DNA of 64,000 nucleotides from contig NZ_BOMM01000002.1 of the NCBI RefSeq assembly GCF_016862195.1, forward strand, positions 1-64,000. Direction: 5' to 3'. The position numbers and the translations under genes were made by a program. Below, piece by piece: positions 50,615 through 58,455 of the stretch; position 1 is the first letter of the stretch; the number at the start of each line of letters is the position of its first letter. A model generated the notes under the pieces. It saw only the letters and a program-made list of their open reading frames with translations, searched no databases and was not told the DNA's origin. This stretch comes from Paractinoplanes ferrugineus. Lineage in GTDB: Bacteria; Actinomycetota; Actinomycetes; Mycobacteriales; Micromonosporaceae.

Positions 50615-51082
50615 TCAAGAGTCGGCGGCGATGGCATTCAGGGCGTTGGCGAGCTTGTGGAGGTCCAGTTCCGACAGGTGGTCGAAGATGTGCCGGCGGA
50701 CGCTGGCGAGGTGGGTCGGCCACGCCTCGCGGAGCCGAGCCAGGCCCTGATCGGTGAGCTCGGCGTTCCAGCCGCGGGCGTCCGAGTCGCATTTGGTGCG
50801 CTTGAGGTAGCCCTGTCGCTCCAGCTTCGCGGCCAGGCGAGTCATGCCGCTCAGGGACATGTCGCAGGCCTGGGCGAGCTCGCTCATGCGCATGCGGCCG
50901 CATCTCGACTCGGAGAGGTGGCGCAGCACGCTGTACTCGCTGGCGGTCATGCGCTGTTCGCGCTCGAGGTCATTGTTGAGGGCCCGTGGCAGGACGAGCA
51001 TCAGGCGGCCCAGGGCACGCATGACCGCCTCCTCCTCCGTGGAAAGCGAGGTGAGCCCGTCCGGGGGTGTGGTGGCGGACAT
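50615..51082 (-). CDS. MarR family transcriptional regulator
   Basis: A 155-residue regulator. Winged-helix landmarks are MTASEYSVLRHLSES, MRMSELAQACDMSLSGMTRLAAKLERQGYLKR (recognition helix MSLSGMTRLAAKL) and CDSDARGWNAELTDQG (wing with D-x-R-G). Terminal helices form the dimer. ATG 51082 is chosen; 27 more residues upstream would cover the divergent promoter. It is divergent from the G5-domain gene, with an inverted repeat between, and so may control itself and that gene. Confidence 0.9.
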   Translation of the reverse strand: MSATTPPDGLTSLSTEEEAVMRALGRLMLVLPRALNNDLEREQRMTASEYSVLRHLSESRCGRMRMSELAQACDMSLSGMTRLAAKLERQGYLKRTKCDSDARGWNAELTDQGLARLREAWPTHLASVRRHIFDHLSELDLHKLANALNAIAADS

Positions 51083-51133
51083 GGCATCGATCGTACGAGC
51101 GCGGGGCGAATGCTTGCGCTCCGAGCTTCGCAA

Positions 51134-51152
51134 TGCACAATGCTGTGGTGCA
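51134..51152. promoter_or_regulatory. Inverted repeat between MarR and G5-domain genes
   Basis: TGCAC (51134-51138), nine bases, GTGCA (51148-51152); the centre is also partly symmetric (CACA...TGTG). Position in the 110-bp divergent region suits a MarR operator, but the arms are short. Confidence 0.4.
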
Positions 51153-51192
51153 AAACCAGACAACTAGTGACTCTTGGCAGCAACTGCTTGAA

Positions 51193-52197
51193 ATGCCACG
51201 AAAGTCTTGGTGGGCCAGGTTGCCGTTCTGGGTACGGATGACAACCCTCGCCAGTGCGCTGCTGCTTGTCGTCGGTGGTGGTGTCATCGGCATCGCCACC
51301 CTTGTGCTGGGCGACGACAAGACCGAGGCGGATACCGACGCGGGGCGGGCAGCGGCCGGCCCGGCACTGGTCCCGCCGGCCGATGAATCGCCGGTCGAGC
51401 CACCGGTCTTCCGTGGGGACCCGCTCCCGCCGGTGGTGCGCGACGTCAGTCCGGCCGACCGCACTCTGCCCCGGTCCTCGGCCGACTTCCGGCGGCCGGG
51501 GACGGCAGCCGCCCAGGGCCGGGCCCAAGCGCAGACCCGGGCCCAGAGCCAGGCCCGGACCCGGGCCCAGGGCCGGACCCAGCCTCGGACCCGGACCCGG
51601 ACCCAGTCTCGGACCCGGACGCAGCCCCGGACCTGGACCCAGCCGCGGGCCCGGCCGCAGACTCAGCTCCGGACCCGGGTCCAGGCCCGCCCCCAGCTGC
51701 AGACCCGCCCCCAGGTGCGGACCCGGACCCGGATCCAGACCCGGCCGCAGACCCGAACGCAGACTCAGACCCGGCCGCAGGTCCGGCCGCATGCGCCGGC
51801 GGGCACGTCGACGACTGCCGCGCGCCCGGCCGCGCCGGTGACCATCACCCGGACCGAGGTGGAGACGCGGGCGATCCCGTTCGAGACGCAGGTGTTCCGC
51901 GACCCGACCCTGCCGCGTGGCACCCGGCGGGTCGAGCGGCCCGGCGTGCCCGGGATGGAGACGGTGCGCTATTCCGTGACTGTCACGCGCGGGCGGCCGG
52001 GCGCGCGGCGGCTGATCGACTCGACCGTCACCAAACAGCCACAGGACGAGATCGTGGCGTTGGGGTCGCGTTCGCGCCGGCACACGGAGTGCGGGCCGTG
52101 CGTTCCGCTCGGGCTGCCGGCCGCGTGTACGGACGAATCGGCCGCGACCGCCGACCCGGACGTCGTGCTCCTCGATCAACTCGAACTCTCCTGCTGA
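51193..52197 (+). CDS. G5-domain envelope protein with Arg/Thr/Gln-rich repeat region
   Basis: A 334-residue protein (from ATG 51193; GTG 51148 and ATG 51133 are alternatives, none with a ribosome site). One membrane helix (TTLASALLLVVGGGVIGIATLVLG) is followed by a linker, then about 110 residues of strongly basic TRTQ/RPQ repeats with no acidic residues. A G5 domain follows (RTEVETRAIPFETQVFRDPTLPRGTRRV, GRPGARRLIDSTVTKQP), a beta module that binds cell-wall sugars in RpfB-type proteins. A Cys-containing tail (ECGPCVPLGLPAAC) follows. There is no catalytic domain, so a structural or wall-binding role is likely. It is divergent from MarR. Confidence 0.78.
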   Translation: MPRKSWWARLPFWVRMTTLASALLLVVGGGVIGIATLVLGDDKTEADTDAGRAAAGPALVPPADESPVEPPVFRGDPLPPVVRDVSPADRTLPRSSADFRRPGTAAAQGRAQAQTRAQSQARTRAQGRTQPRTRTRTQSRTRTQPRTWTQPRARPQTQLRTRVQARPQLQTRPQVRTRTRIQTRPQTRTQTQTRPQVRPHAPAGTSTTAARPAAPVTITRTEVETRAIPFETQVFRDPTLPRGTRRVERPGVPGMETVRYSVTVTRGRPGARRLIDSTVTKQPQDEIVALGSRSRRHTECGPCVPLGLPAACTDESAATADPDVVLLDQLELSC

Positions 52198-52244
52198 CCG
52201 GGAATTCGGTGTCGGCACGGGTCCGCCCGGGGAACACTTGAGCC

Positions 52245-53078
52245 GTGTCGCTGAGCGATGAACGTCTGATCGAGTTGGCCCTGCGCGTCGCCGAGGTGCC
52301 CGGCGTGGTGGGCATCGTGCTGGGCGGCAGCCGGGCCCGCGGCGCCCACGCCGACGATTCCGACACCGACGTCGGTCTCTACTACCGACATCCGCTCGAC
52401 GTGGACCGGCTCGACCGGCTGGCCAAGTCGATCGCCGGCCCGTCGGCGGTGGTCACCGCGCCGGGTGGCTGGGGCCCGTGGGTCGACGGCGGTGGCTGGC
52501 TGAAGATCGACGGTGCCGCCGTCGACTGGATCTACCGCGATCTCGATCGGGTGCTCGCGAGCTGGGCCGACGCCGAGCGCGGGAAGTACGCGTTCCACCA
52601 GCAGACCGGGCATCCGCTCGGGTTTCCCGACCACGCCTATGCGGGGGAGCTCGCCCTCAGCCGCATCCTGGTCGACCGGAGCGGCGAGCTGACCGCGCTG
52701 CGGGAGAAGCTGTCGGTCTTCCCGGCGAAGCTGTCCGAGTCGCTCGTCGCCGGGCTGTGGGAGGCCGATTTCCTCGTCGCGCTGGCCCGCAAGGCGGTGT
52801 CTCGGCGGGACAGCGCCTATGTGGCCGGCTGTCTCTTCCGGGCGGTCGGGGTGTGCGCGCACGCGCTGCACGGGGCGGCCGGGCGGTGGCTCATCAACGA
52901 GAAGGGCGCGGTGGCGGCCGCGGCCGGGTTGCCGGGCGCTCCGGAGCGGTTCCGGGAGCGGGTGGACGCGGCTTTCGGCGCGACCGACGGTGATCCGTTG
53001 CGGTTGTCGGAGGCGATCGACCTGGTGGCGGATCTCGTCCTGGAGACCGCCGATTCGTGCGCCATGATGATGCGGTGA
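52245..53078 (+). CDS. Nucleotidyltransferase-fold protein (MNT type, DUF4037-like)
   Basis: A 277-residue protein with an N-terminal nucleotidyltransferase fold: GIVLGGSRARGAHADDSDTDVGLYY holds the GS motif and the D-x-D metal pair (DTDVG), with a third acid in KIDGAAVDWIY. The C-terminal half is helical (LWEADFLVALARKAVSRRD, GRWLINEKGA), similar to antibiotic nucleotidyltransferases and DUF4037 proteins. It could adenylylate a small molecule or protein; nothing here tells which. GTG 52245 starts it. Peptidase E overlaps its stop by 4 bp (GTGA), so they are co-expressed. Confidence 0.82.
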   Translation: MSLSDERLIELALRVAEVPGVVGIVLGGSRARGAHADDSDTDVGLYYRHPLDVDRLDRLAKSIAGPSAVVTAPGGWGPWVDGGGWLKIDGAAVDWIYRDLDRVLASWADAERGKYAFHQQTGHPLGFPDHAYAGELALSRILVDRSGELTALREKLSVFPAKLSESLVAGLWEADFLVALARKAVSRRDSAYVAGCLFRAVGVCAHALHGAAGRWLINEKGAVAAAAGLPGAPERFRERVDAAFGATDGDPLRLSEAIDLVADLVLETADSCAMMMR

Positions 53079-53803
53079 CGACGATCATTGCGGGAAGCGC
53101 CGGATTCGAGCACGGACCGCGCGGGCCCTACGACTTCCGCCCCGGCCGGATCCATCGGTTCGCAGCCGAGTTGTCCGGTTCGGCGGCACCCAAGATCTGT
53201 TTCCTCACCCAGGCCACGGGTGATCCGCAGACCCTGATCGGGGCGTGCTACTCGGCGTTCGCCGGGACCGAGTTCCGTCCGTCGCACCTGGCGCTGTTTC
53301 CGATGCCCAACATCTCCGACATCCGGGGGCACCTGCTGTCCCAGGACATCATCTGGGTGCACGGGGGGAGCGTCGCCAACCTCTGCGCGGTCTGGCGCGC
53401 GCACGGCCTCGACGAGATCCTGTACGAGGCCTGGCAGCAGGGTGTGATCCTGGGCGGCATCTCGGCCGGTTCGATCTGCTGGCACCAGGGCGGCAGCACC
53501 GACAGCTACGGCCCTGAGCTGCGCGGCTTCACCGACGGGCTGGGCTGGCTGCCCTACAGCAACGGGGTGCACTACGACGGCGAGGCGCAGCGGCGGCCCA
53601 AGATGCACGAGCTGGTCGCCGACGGCACACTCGGCGACGGCTATGCCACCGACGACGGCGCCGCCCTGGTCTATCGGGGAGCGGAGCTGGCCGAGGTGGT
53701 CGCGGATCGCGACGGGCCGAAGGGTTACGAGCTGAAGCGGGCAGCGGACGGCTCGGTGGTGGAGACGCCGCTGCCCATCAGAACGCTGACCTACGACGCG
53801 TAG
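53075..53803 (+). CDS. Peptidase E family (S51) serine peptidase
   Basis: A 242-residue class I glutamine-amidotransferase-like fold protein. The nucleophile elbow is GGISAGSICW with Ser130, and the downstream HYDGEAQRRPKMHELV supplies the likely His. IIWVHGGSVANL is the family's Gly-Gly-Asn-like loop. Peptidase E cleaves Asp-X dipeptides in the cytoplasm; actinobacterial members have unknown substrates. Start GTG 53075 is coupled to the nucleotidyltransferase stop. Its 3' end overlaps the convergent gene by 13 bp. Confidence 0.88.
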   Translation: MTTIIAGSAGFEHGPRGPYDFRPGRIHRFAAELSGSAAPKICFLTQATGDPQTLIGACYSAFAGTEFRPSHLALFPMPNISDIRGHLLSQDIIWVHGGSVANLCAVWRAHGLDEILYEAWQQGVILGGISAGSICWHQGGSTDSYGPELRGFTDGLGWLPYSNGVHYDGEAQRRPKMHELVADGTLGDGYATDDGAALVYRGAELAEVVADRDGPKGYELKRAADGSVVETPLPIRTLTYDA

Positions 53804-54153
53804 TGCAGGATCACGTTGTGGACGTGCTGGGTCTTCTCGACCCCGCGAAACTCCACCTCGTGCTGGTGCGTGCCGACGGTGATGACGATGGTGCCGGAGG
53901 AGAAGAACTCGCCGGCCCAGCTCTTGTTGCTCACCACGCTGACGCTGCTCACCTTGCTGTACGGAATGCTGGTGATCGCGACGCGCTTACCGACGAACGA
54001 CTTGTCCTGGATGATGACGCGCCGGTTGGTCAGCCCGATGAAGCCGGTACCGGCCCCGACCGCGTCGTAGACGGCGATGATCTGCTCGCCCTCGAGCAGG
54101 CCGCTCTGGATCTGCTGGAGCTGGCCCTTGTTGTCGTAGATGACGTCGCTCAT
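53791..54153 (-). CDS. Bacterial PH-domain protein (soluble, single domain)
   Basis: A 120-residue single-domain protein: GLLEGEQIIAVYDAVGAGTGFIGLTNRRVIIQDKSFVGKRVAITSIPYSKVSSVSVV contains the PH sheet (core GLTNRRVIIQDKSF), and the C-terminal helix follows HEVEFRGVEKTQHVHNVIL. This is the bPH_1 (YvbH-like) type, without membrane helices. The ATG at 54153 has no overlapping neighbour. Function unknown; relatives are found in single copy beside unrelated genes. Confidence is high for the fold and low for the role. Confidence 0.82.
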   Translation of the reverse strand: MSDVIYDNKGQLQQIQSGLLEGEQIIAVYDAVGAGTGFIGLTNRRVIIQDKSFVGKRVAITSIPYSKVSSVSVVSNKSWAGEFFSSGTIVITVGTHQHEVEFRGVEKTQHVHNVILHYAS

Positions 54154-54167
54154 GAGGCCGAGCGTAG

Positions 54168-54479
54168 CTATTGACTGCCCACCACGGTGCGGTAGAAATC
54201 TTCGATTCGCGCAGCCAAAGTGACCTCACCGTCGGTGATGGCCTCGCCGTCACGGTCGCCGAGACAGATCTGTGTGTGACCGTCGAAACGCCGGATACTC
54301 GGCCGGATGTGCAGTGTGTCCGCCGCCACCTTGATTCGTTCCGTCAATGCGGCATGCTGACTTTCGTCGCACGCCAGCTCGCGCTTGAGCTGTACGCCGT
54401 CGCGCTCCCACCCGCTCAGCAGAGCGAGTGCATCGGTCAGATAGTCGGACCGGTTTCCCCGTCGCCTTCTGGCCCGCAT
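54168..54479 (-). CDS. Pterin-4a-carbinolamine dehydratase-like protein, degenerate active site
   Basis: A 103-residue protein with the dehydratase fold order: YLTDALALLSGWERDGVQLKREL, then a helix, then HIRPSIRRFDGHTQICLGDRDGEAITDGEVTLAARIEDFY (landmarks HIRPSIRRF and ITDGEVTLAARIE). The expected HHP catalytic motif is HIR-P with the second His missing, and the usual TH...G-T-D is replaced by GDRDGEAITD. It may be inactive as an enzyme or a dimerising scaffold. GGGGG lies 8 bases before ATG 54479, which is preferred over 54518. Confidence 0.65.
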   Translation of the reverse strand: MRARRRRGNRSDYLTDALALLSGWERDGVQLKRELACDESQHAALTERIKVAADTLHIRPSIRRFDGHTQICLGDRDGEAITDGEVTLAARIEDFYRTVVGSQ

Positions 54480-54643
54480 CGCCGCACCCCCTAGGCGTCG
54501 TTGCCGGCTTGTGGCCAAACTGTCGCCGTGTCGTCATGGTCGGTGCCCACAGTCTTGTCTTCCGGCGCAAACATGTCCACGCCCACATATCCGTGTTTGC
54601 GTGACGATCGGGACGGCTCGGGCAACCAGAACGGTTAACTTTT

Positions 54644-55096
54644 ATGGGAAGCTCTGATCTCATGCCGGGGGAACAGCAGGTCAGCGCCGCGAAGTCACGC
54701 AAAGTAATCGTGGCGGCAGCCATCATTACCGAGGGTCGCGTCCTCGCATGCGAACGGTCCGCCCCGCCCGAGGTCGCCGGCCGCTGGGAGTTCCCCGGCG
54801 GCAAGGTCGAGCCGGGCGAGTCCGACGAACATGCGCTCGCTCGCGAGTGCGTCGAGGAACTGGACGTCCGCGTCGAGGTCGGTGACCGGATCGGTCCCGA
54901 CGTGCCGCTCGCGCACGGCCGTGCCGTGCTGCGGGTGTTCGCCGTCACTCTGCTCGGCGGCGACCAGCCGCGGGCGCTCGAGCACACTGCCATACGCTGG
55001 CTGTCCGCGGACGAGCTGGACAGTGTGCCCTGGCTGCCCGCGGACAAGCCGATCGTGGCCGAGCTCCCGGAGCTACTCCGGCGAAGCCGGGGCTGA
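54644..55096 (+). CDS. NUDIX hydrolase (MutT-like)
   Basis: A 150-residue protein with the full Nudix box GGKVEPGESDEHALARECVEELDV (given as GGKVEPGES and ARECVEEL) at about residues 51-74, which binds Mg and hydrolyses nucleoside diphosphate-linked compounds. VAAAIITEGRVLACER and AGRWEFPGG before it are typical of MutT/8-oxo-dGTPase-like enzymes. Start ATG 54644; ATG 54662 with GGGAAG upstream is possible. The 3' end overlaps the convergent acyl-CoA ligase by 24 bp. It probably sanitises oxidised nucleotides, but the substrate is not proven by sequence. Confidence 0.9.
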   Translation: MGSSDLMPGEQQVSAAKSRKVIVAAAIITEGRVLACERSAPPEVAGRWEFPGGKVEPGESDEHALARECVEELDVRVEVGDRIGPDVPLAHGRAVLRVFAVTLLGGDQPRALEHTAIRWLSADELDSVPWLPADKPIVAELPELLRRSRG

Positions 55097-56617
55097 GTAG
55101 GTCTTGCGCAGCTCCCGCTTGAGCACCTTCATGCTCGGCCCGAGCGGCAGCGACTCGACGAACCGGATCTGGCGCGGGTACTTGTGCCGGCCCAGCTTCT
55201 CCTTCGACCACTCGATGAGGTCCTCGGCCGTGACGCCACCCGGATCAGGAACCACCACCGCGCAGATCTCCTCGCCGTGCACCGCGTCGGGCACCCCGAT
55301 CACCGCGACCTGCACCACTGACGGGTGCCGGGCCAGGGCCTCCTCGACCTCGCGCGGGTAGACGTTGAAGCCGCCCCGGATCACCAGGTCCTTCTTGCGG
55401 TCGATGATCGTGATGAAGCCCGCCTCGTCCTTGGTGCCGAGGTCGCCGGAGCGGAACCAGCCGTCGACCACCGCTTGCTCGGTGGCCTCTTCGTTGTTGA
55501 GGTAGCCGGCGAAGACGTTGTGCCCCCGGATCACGATCTCGCCGAGCTCACCGGCGTCCATCAGCTCGATCCGGTCGTCGATCTCGGGCCGGGCGATCTC
55601 CACCTCGACCCCCCAGATCGGATGTCCGACCGTGCCCGGCCGGGTGCCGAAGGCGGGTTGGTTGGTGGTCGCGGTCGGCGAGGTCTCGGACAGCCCGTAC
55701 CCCTCGAAGATCTTCGCTTGAAAGACCTGATCGAACTTCTCGAGCACGGCCACCGGCAGCGACGCCCCACCCGAGACGCACAACCGCAGCTCAGGCAGGC
55801 GATCGGCCTTGGGGGCGGCCTCCAGCAGACCGATGTACATGGTCGGTACGCCGTGGAAGATGGTCACGTTCTCCTTGACCATCAGGTCGATCGCGGCATC
55901 CCCGGCGAACCGGGCCATCAGCACCAGCGTCCCGCCGAGCCGGAAGGTGCCGTTCATGCCGACGGTCTGGCCGAACGTGTGGAACAGCGGCAGGCACCCC
56001 AGCACGACGTCGCCCGGTCGCAGGTCGTGGATGTCGAAGACGTTGACCATCGTGTTCATCACGAGGTTGAGGTGGGTGAGCAGCGCGCCCTTGGGCTTGC
56101 CGGTCGTCCCGCTGGTGTAGAAGACGACGGCGACGTCCTCGGCCTCGCGGCTCTCGTAGGTGCGCAGCGGCGGCACCGCCGCCGACGCGTCCTCCAGCCG
56201 TTCGATCCCCGGGACGGCCGGCCCGACCGACACCACCTTGGTCCCGGTCCGCCCGGCGGCCTCGGTGGCGTTGGCGAGCTGCGAGGAATGCGCGACAAGC
56301 AGCGAGGCGCCGCTGTCCTCGAGCACGTAGGCGTTCTCGGCCGGGGTGAGCAGCAGGTGCATCGGCACGATCGTGGCGCCGACCGAGAGCACCGCGTAGT
56401 AGACCCGCGGGAAGTCGGCGAGGTTGGGGATCTGGATGGCCACCGTGTCGCCGGCTCCGACTCCCAGGGCTCGCAGGCCGGCGGCGTACGCCAGGGTCTG
56501 GGACCACAGGTCGGCGTAGGTGATGCGCTCACCCGTCAGGCTGTCGATCACCGCCGGCTGCGCGGGGTATTTCCGGGCCGCCTCGGCCAGGACGGTGGCC
56601 AGCGACAACTGTGTCAT
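55073..56617 (-). CDS. AMP-forming acyl-CoA synthetase (long-chain fatty-acid--CoA ligase-like)
   Basis: A 514-residue ANL-superfamily ligase activating a carboxylic acid as acyl-AMP then acyl-CoA. The P-loop is YTSGTTGKPKGALLTH, motif A5 is GYGLSETSP, the hinge region DGWFRSGDLG and DRKKDLVIRGGFNVYP, and the catalytic Lys lies in PSMKVLKREL. The complete N- and C-domains are present. ATG 56617 overlaps the upstream acyl-CoA dehydrogenase stop by 4 bp (ATGA), so the two form a beta-oxidation-type pair. The fatty or aromatic acid used cannot be told. It ends overlapping the NUDIX gene. Confidence 0.93.
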   Translation of the reverse strand: MTQLSLATVLAEAARKYPAQPAVIDSLTGERITYADLWSQTLAYAAGLRALGVGAGDTVAIQIPNLADFPRVYYAVLSVGATIVPMHLLLTPAENAYVLEDSGASLLVAHSSQLANATEAAGRTGTKVVSVGPAVPGIERLEDASAAVPPLRTYESREAEDVAVVFYTSGTTGKPKGALLTHLNLVMNTMVNVFDIHDLRPGDVVLGCLPLFHTFGQTVGMNGTFRLGGTLVLMARFAGDAAIDLMVKENVTIFHGVPTMYIGLLEAAPKADRLPELRLCVSGGASLPVAVLEKFDQVFQAKIFEGYGLSETSPTATTNQPAFGTRPGTVGHPIWGVEVEIARPEIDDRIELMDAGELGEIVIRGHNVFAGYLNNEEATEQAVVDGWFRSGDLGTKDEAGFITIIDRKKDLVIRGGFNVYPREVEEALARHPSVVQVAVIGVPDAVHGEEICAVVVPDPGGVTAEDLIEWSKEKLGRHKYPRQIRFVESLPLGPSMKVLKRELRKTYSAPASPE

Positions 56618-57786
56618 GCGAGGTGTCCTCCGATCTTCGTGTAACCCCGGAGCAGGTCGCGGGAGATGATCAGCCGCTGCATCTCGTCGGTGCCCTCGTA
56701 GATCCGCATCAGGCGGACCTGCCTGTACCACCGTTCGATCGGGAGTTCGCGGGTGTAACCCATGCCGCCGTGAACCTGCATGACCCGGTCGACGACCCGG
56801 TTGACCATCCCGGCGCCGTAGAGCTTGGCCATTGATGAAGAGTGCCTCGGGTCTTCGCCCTGGTCAACGGTCCACGCGGCGCGCAGGATCAACCAGCGGG
56901 CGGCCTCGATCTCCACTTCGGAGTCGGCGATCATCCACTGGATGGCCTGATTCGTCCCGATCTTCTTGCCGAAGGTCTCGCGCGTGTTCGCATAGTCGAT
57001 CGCCATGCCGAGGGCCCGCTCGGCGATGCCGAGGGCGTTGGAGGGGATCAGGTAGCGGCCCTTGCCGATCCATTTCATGCCCAGTTCGAAGCCCTGGCCG
57101 AGCTCGCCGAGGATGTTGCGGTGCGGCACCCGGACGTCGTCGAAGATCAGCGCGGCCGGCCCGCCCTCGCCCATCGTCTGGATGAACTCGGAGCGCCAGC
57201 CCATCGACTTGTCGACCAGGAACGCGGTGGCGCCGCCCTGGTTCGCCCGCCGAGCCGGGTCGGTCACCGCCACGACGATCGCGAAGTCGGCGTCGTTGCC
57301 GTTGGTGATGAACGTCTTCTCACCGTTCAGGACCCAGTCGTCTCCGTCCCGTACGGCCCGGAGCTTGATGTTGGCGGCGTCCGAGCCGGCGCCCGGTTCG
57401 GTGATCGCGAAGCAGGAGATCCGGTCGCCCTCGATGGTCGGCAGCAGGAACTCGCGCTTCTGCTCCTCGTTGGCGTAGAAGAGGATGTTGTCGGCCTCGC
57501 CGCCGAACTTGAACTGCACGAAGGTGCGGCCCAGCTCGGTCCAGATCAGTGACTGGAGGATCGCCGGCAGGTTCATCCCGCCGTACTCCTCCGGGGTGGC
57601 CAGGCCCCAGAAGCCGAACTTCTTCGCCTTCTGCTGGAGCTCGCGCAGTTCGCTGAGCTCGAGGCCGGGTTGGTGGCGGCGCTCGCGGAGCAGGGCTTCC
57701 TGCTCCAGCGGCATGACCTCTTTGGTGATGAACTGACGAGCGGTATCGCGAATCGCACGTTCCTCGTCGGTGAGCGAGAAGTCCAT
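56614..57786 (-). CDS. Acyl-CoA dehydrogenase
   Basis: A 390-residue FAD enzyme forming trans-2-enoyl-CoA, all three domains present: N-helical (MDFSLTDEERAIRDTARQF), beta (FAITEPGAGSDAANI, WVLNGEKTFITNGNDAD), C-helical (RETFGKKIGTNQAIQ, VMQVHGGMGYTRELPIERWYRQVRL, YEGTDEMQRLI). The catalytic base is probably the Glu in IYEGTDE, as in short/medium-chain enzymes. It is followed by the coupled ligase gene. It is divergent from a TetR gene across 45 bp that contains an inverted repeat, so TetR control is likely. Confidence 0.95.
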   Translation of the reverse strand: MDFSLTDEERAIRDTARQFITKEVMPLEQEALLRERRHQPGLELSELRELQQKAKKFGFWGLATPEEYGGMNLPAILQSLIWTELGRTFVQFKFGGEADNILFYANEEQKREFLLPTIEGDRISCFAITEPGAGSDAANIKLRAVRDGDDWVLNGEKTFITNGNDADFAIVVAVTDPARRANQGGATAFLVDKSMGWRSEFIQTMGEGGPAALIFDDVRVPHRNILGELGQGFELGMKWIGKGRYLIPSNALGIAERALGMAIDYANTRETFGKKIGTNQAIQWMIADSEVEIEAARWLILRAAWTVDQGEDPRHSSSMAKLYGAGMVNRVVDRVMQVHGGMGYTRELPIERWYRQVRLMRIYEGTDEMQRLIISRDLLRGYTKIGGHLA

Positions 57787-57792
57787 GGGCTT

Positions 57793-57811
57793 AAACTAGC
57801 GGCGTAAGTTT
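57793..57811. promoter_or_regulatory. Inverted repeat between acyl-CoA dehydrogenase and TetR genes
   Basis: AAACT (57793-57797), nine bases, AGTTT (57807-57811), in the 45-bp divergent gap that must hold both promoters. A TetR operator is the natural reading. The TetR ribosome site (GGGAAGGG) follows directly. Confidence 0.5.
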
Positions 57812-57831
57812 TCCTTGGGAAGGGTGCTTCG

Positions 57832-58455
57832 ATGGCGCGACCGAAACAGGCGCTGCTGACCCGCGAGCGGATCGTCGCCGCGGCCGGCGCGCTGGTTGAT
57901 GCCGAAGGGCTGGCGGCGCTGAGCGTGCGGCGGCTCGCCACCGAGCTCGGCGTGCGGGGCCCGTCGCTCTACAACCACTTCCCCACCAAGGCCGACATCG
58001 TGGATGCGGTGGTCGACGCGGTCATCGCCACCATCGATCTGTCGGTCTTCCAGCGCCACGAGTGGCCCGAGGCCCTGCGCCGCTGGGCCACCGAATACCA
58101 CTCCGCGCTCGCCCAGCACCCGAACATCGTCCCGGTCCTCGCCCAGGGGCCCGGCCGCCGGCCCGCCGGCCTCGCCATGGCCGAAGCCGTCTTCGGCGCG
58201 CTCGTCGACGCGGGCTGGCCACCGGCCCGCGCCACCCACATCGGCGCGCTCATGCGTTACCTGGTCACCGGTTCGGCGCTAGGTTCGTTCGCGTTGGGCT
58301 TCGACATCGACCCCGAGCTGTACGACCGCTATCCGCACCTGCACAACGCGCCCCGGCTGGCGGCGCATCAGCGAGCCGTGGACGAAGGTGCCTTCGAACT
58401 CGGCCTGGACCTGCTCATCAACGGCCTGAAGACAGAAATGGGGAGTCGCCGATGA
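57832..58455 (+). CDS. TetR family transcriptional regulator (TetR_C-containing)
   Basis: A 207-residue regulator. The DNA-binding motif is LTRERIVAAAGALVDAEGLAALSVRRLATELGVRGPSLYNHFPTKADIVDAV (core SVRRLATELGVRGPSLYNHF). The ligand domain (WATEYHSALAQHPNIVPVL, RATHIGALMRYLVTGSALGSF) resembles classical TetR_C. GGGAAGGG precedes ATG 57832. The stop overlaps the aldehyde dehydrogenase ATG by 4 bp, so it heads a three-gene operon. It probably represses both its own operon and the divergent acyl-CoA genes, responding to a lipid or alcohol metabolite (inference). Confidence 0.93.
   Translation: MARPKQALLTRERIVAAAGALVDAEGLAALSVRRLATELGVRGPSLYNHFPTKADIVDAVVDAVIATIDLSVFQRHEWPEALRRWATEYHSALAQHPNIVPVLAQGPGRRPAGLAMAEAVFGALVDAGWPPARATHIGALMRYLVTGSALGSFALGFDIDPELYDRYPHLHNAPRLAAHQRAVDEGAFELGLDLLINGLKTEMGSRR

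Noticed and set aside
58062..58451. N-terminal extension of the aldehyde dehydrogenase by 130 residues
   Set aside because: It is an alternative frame of the TetR gene; the ATG at 58452 has the ATGA coupling and the family start.
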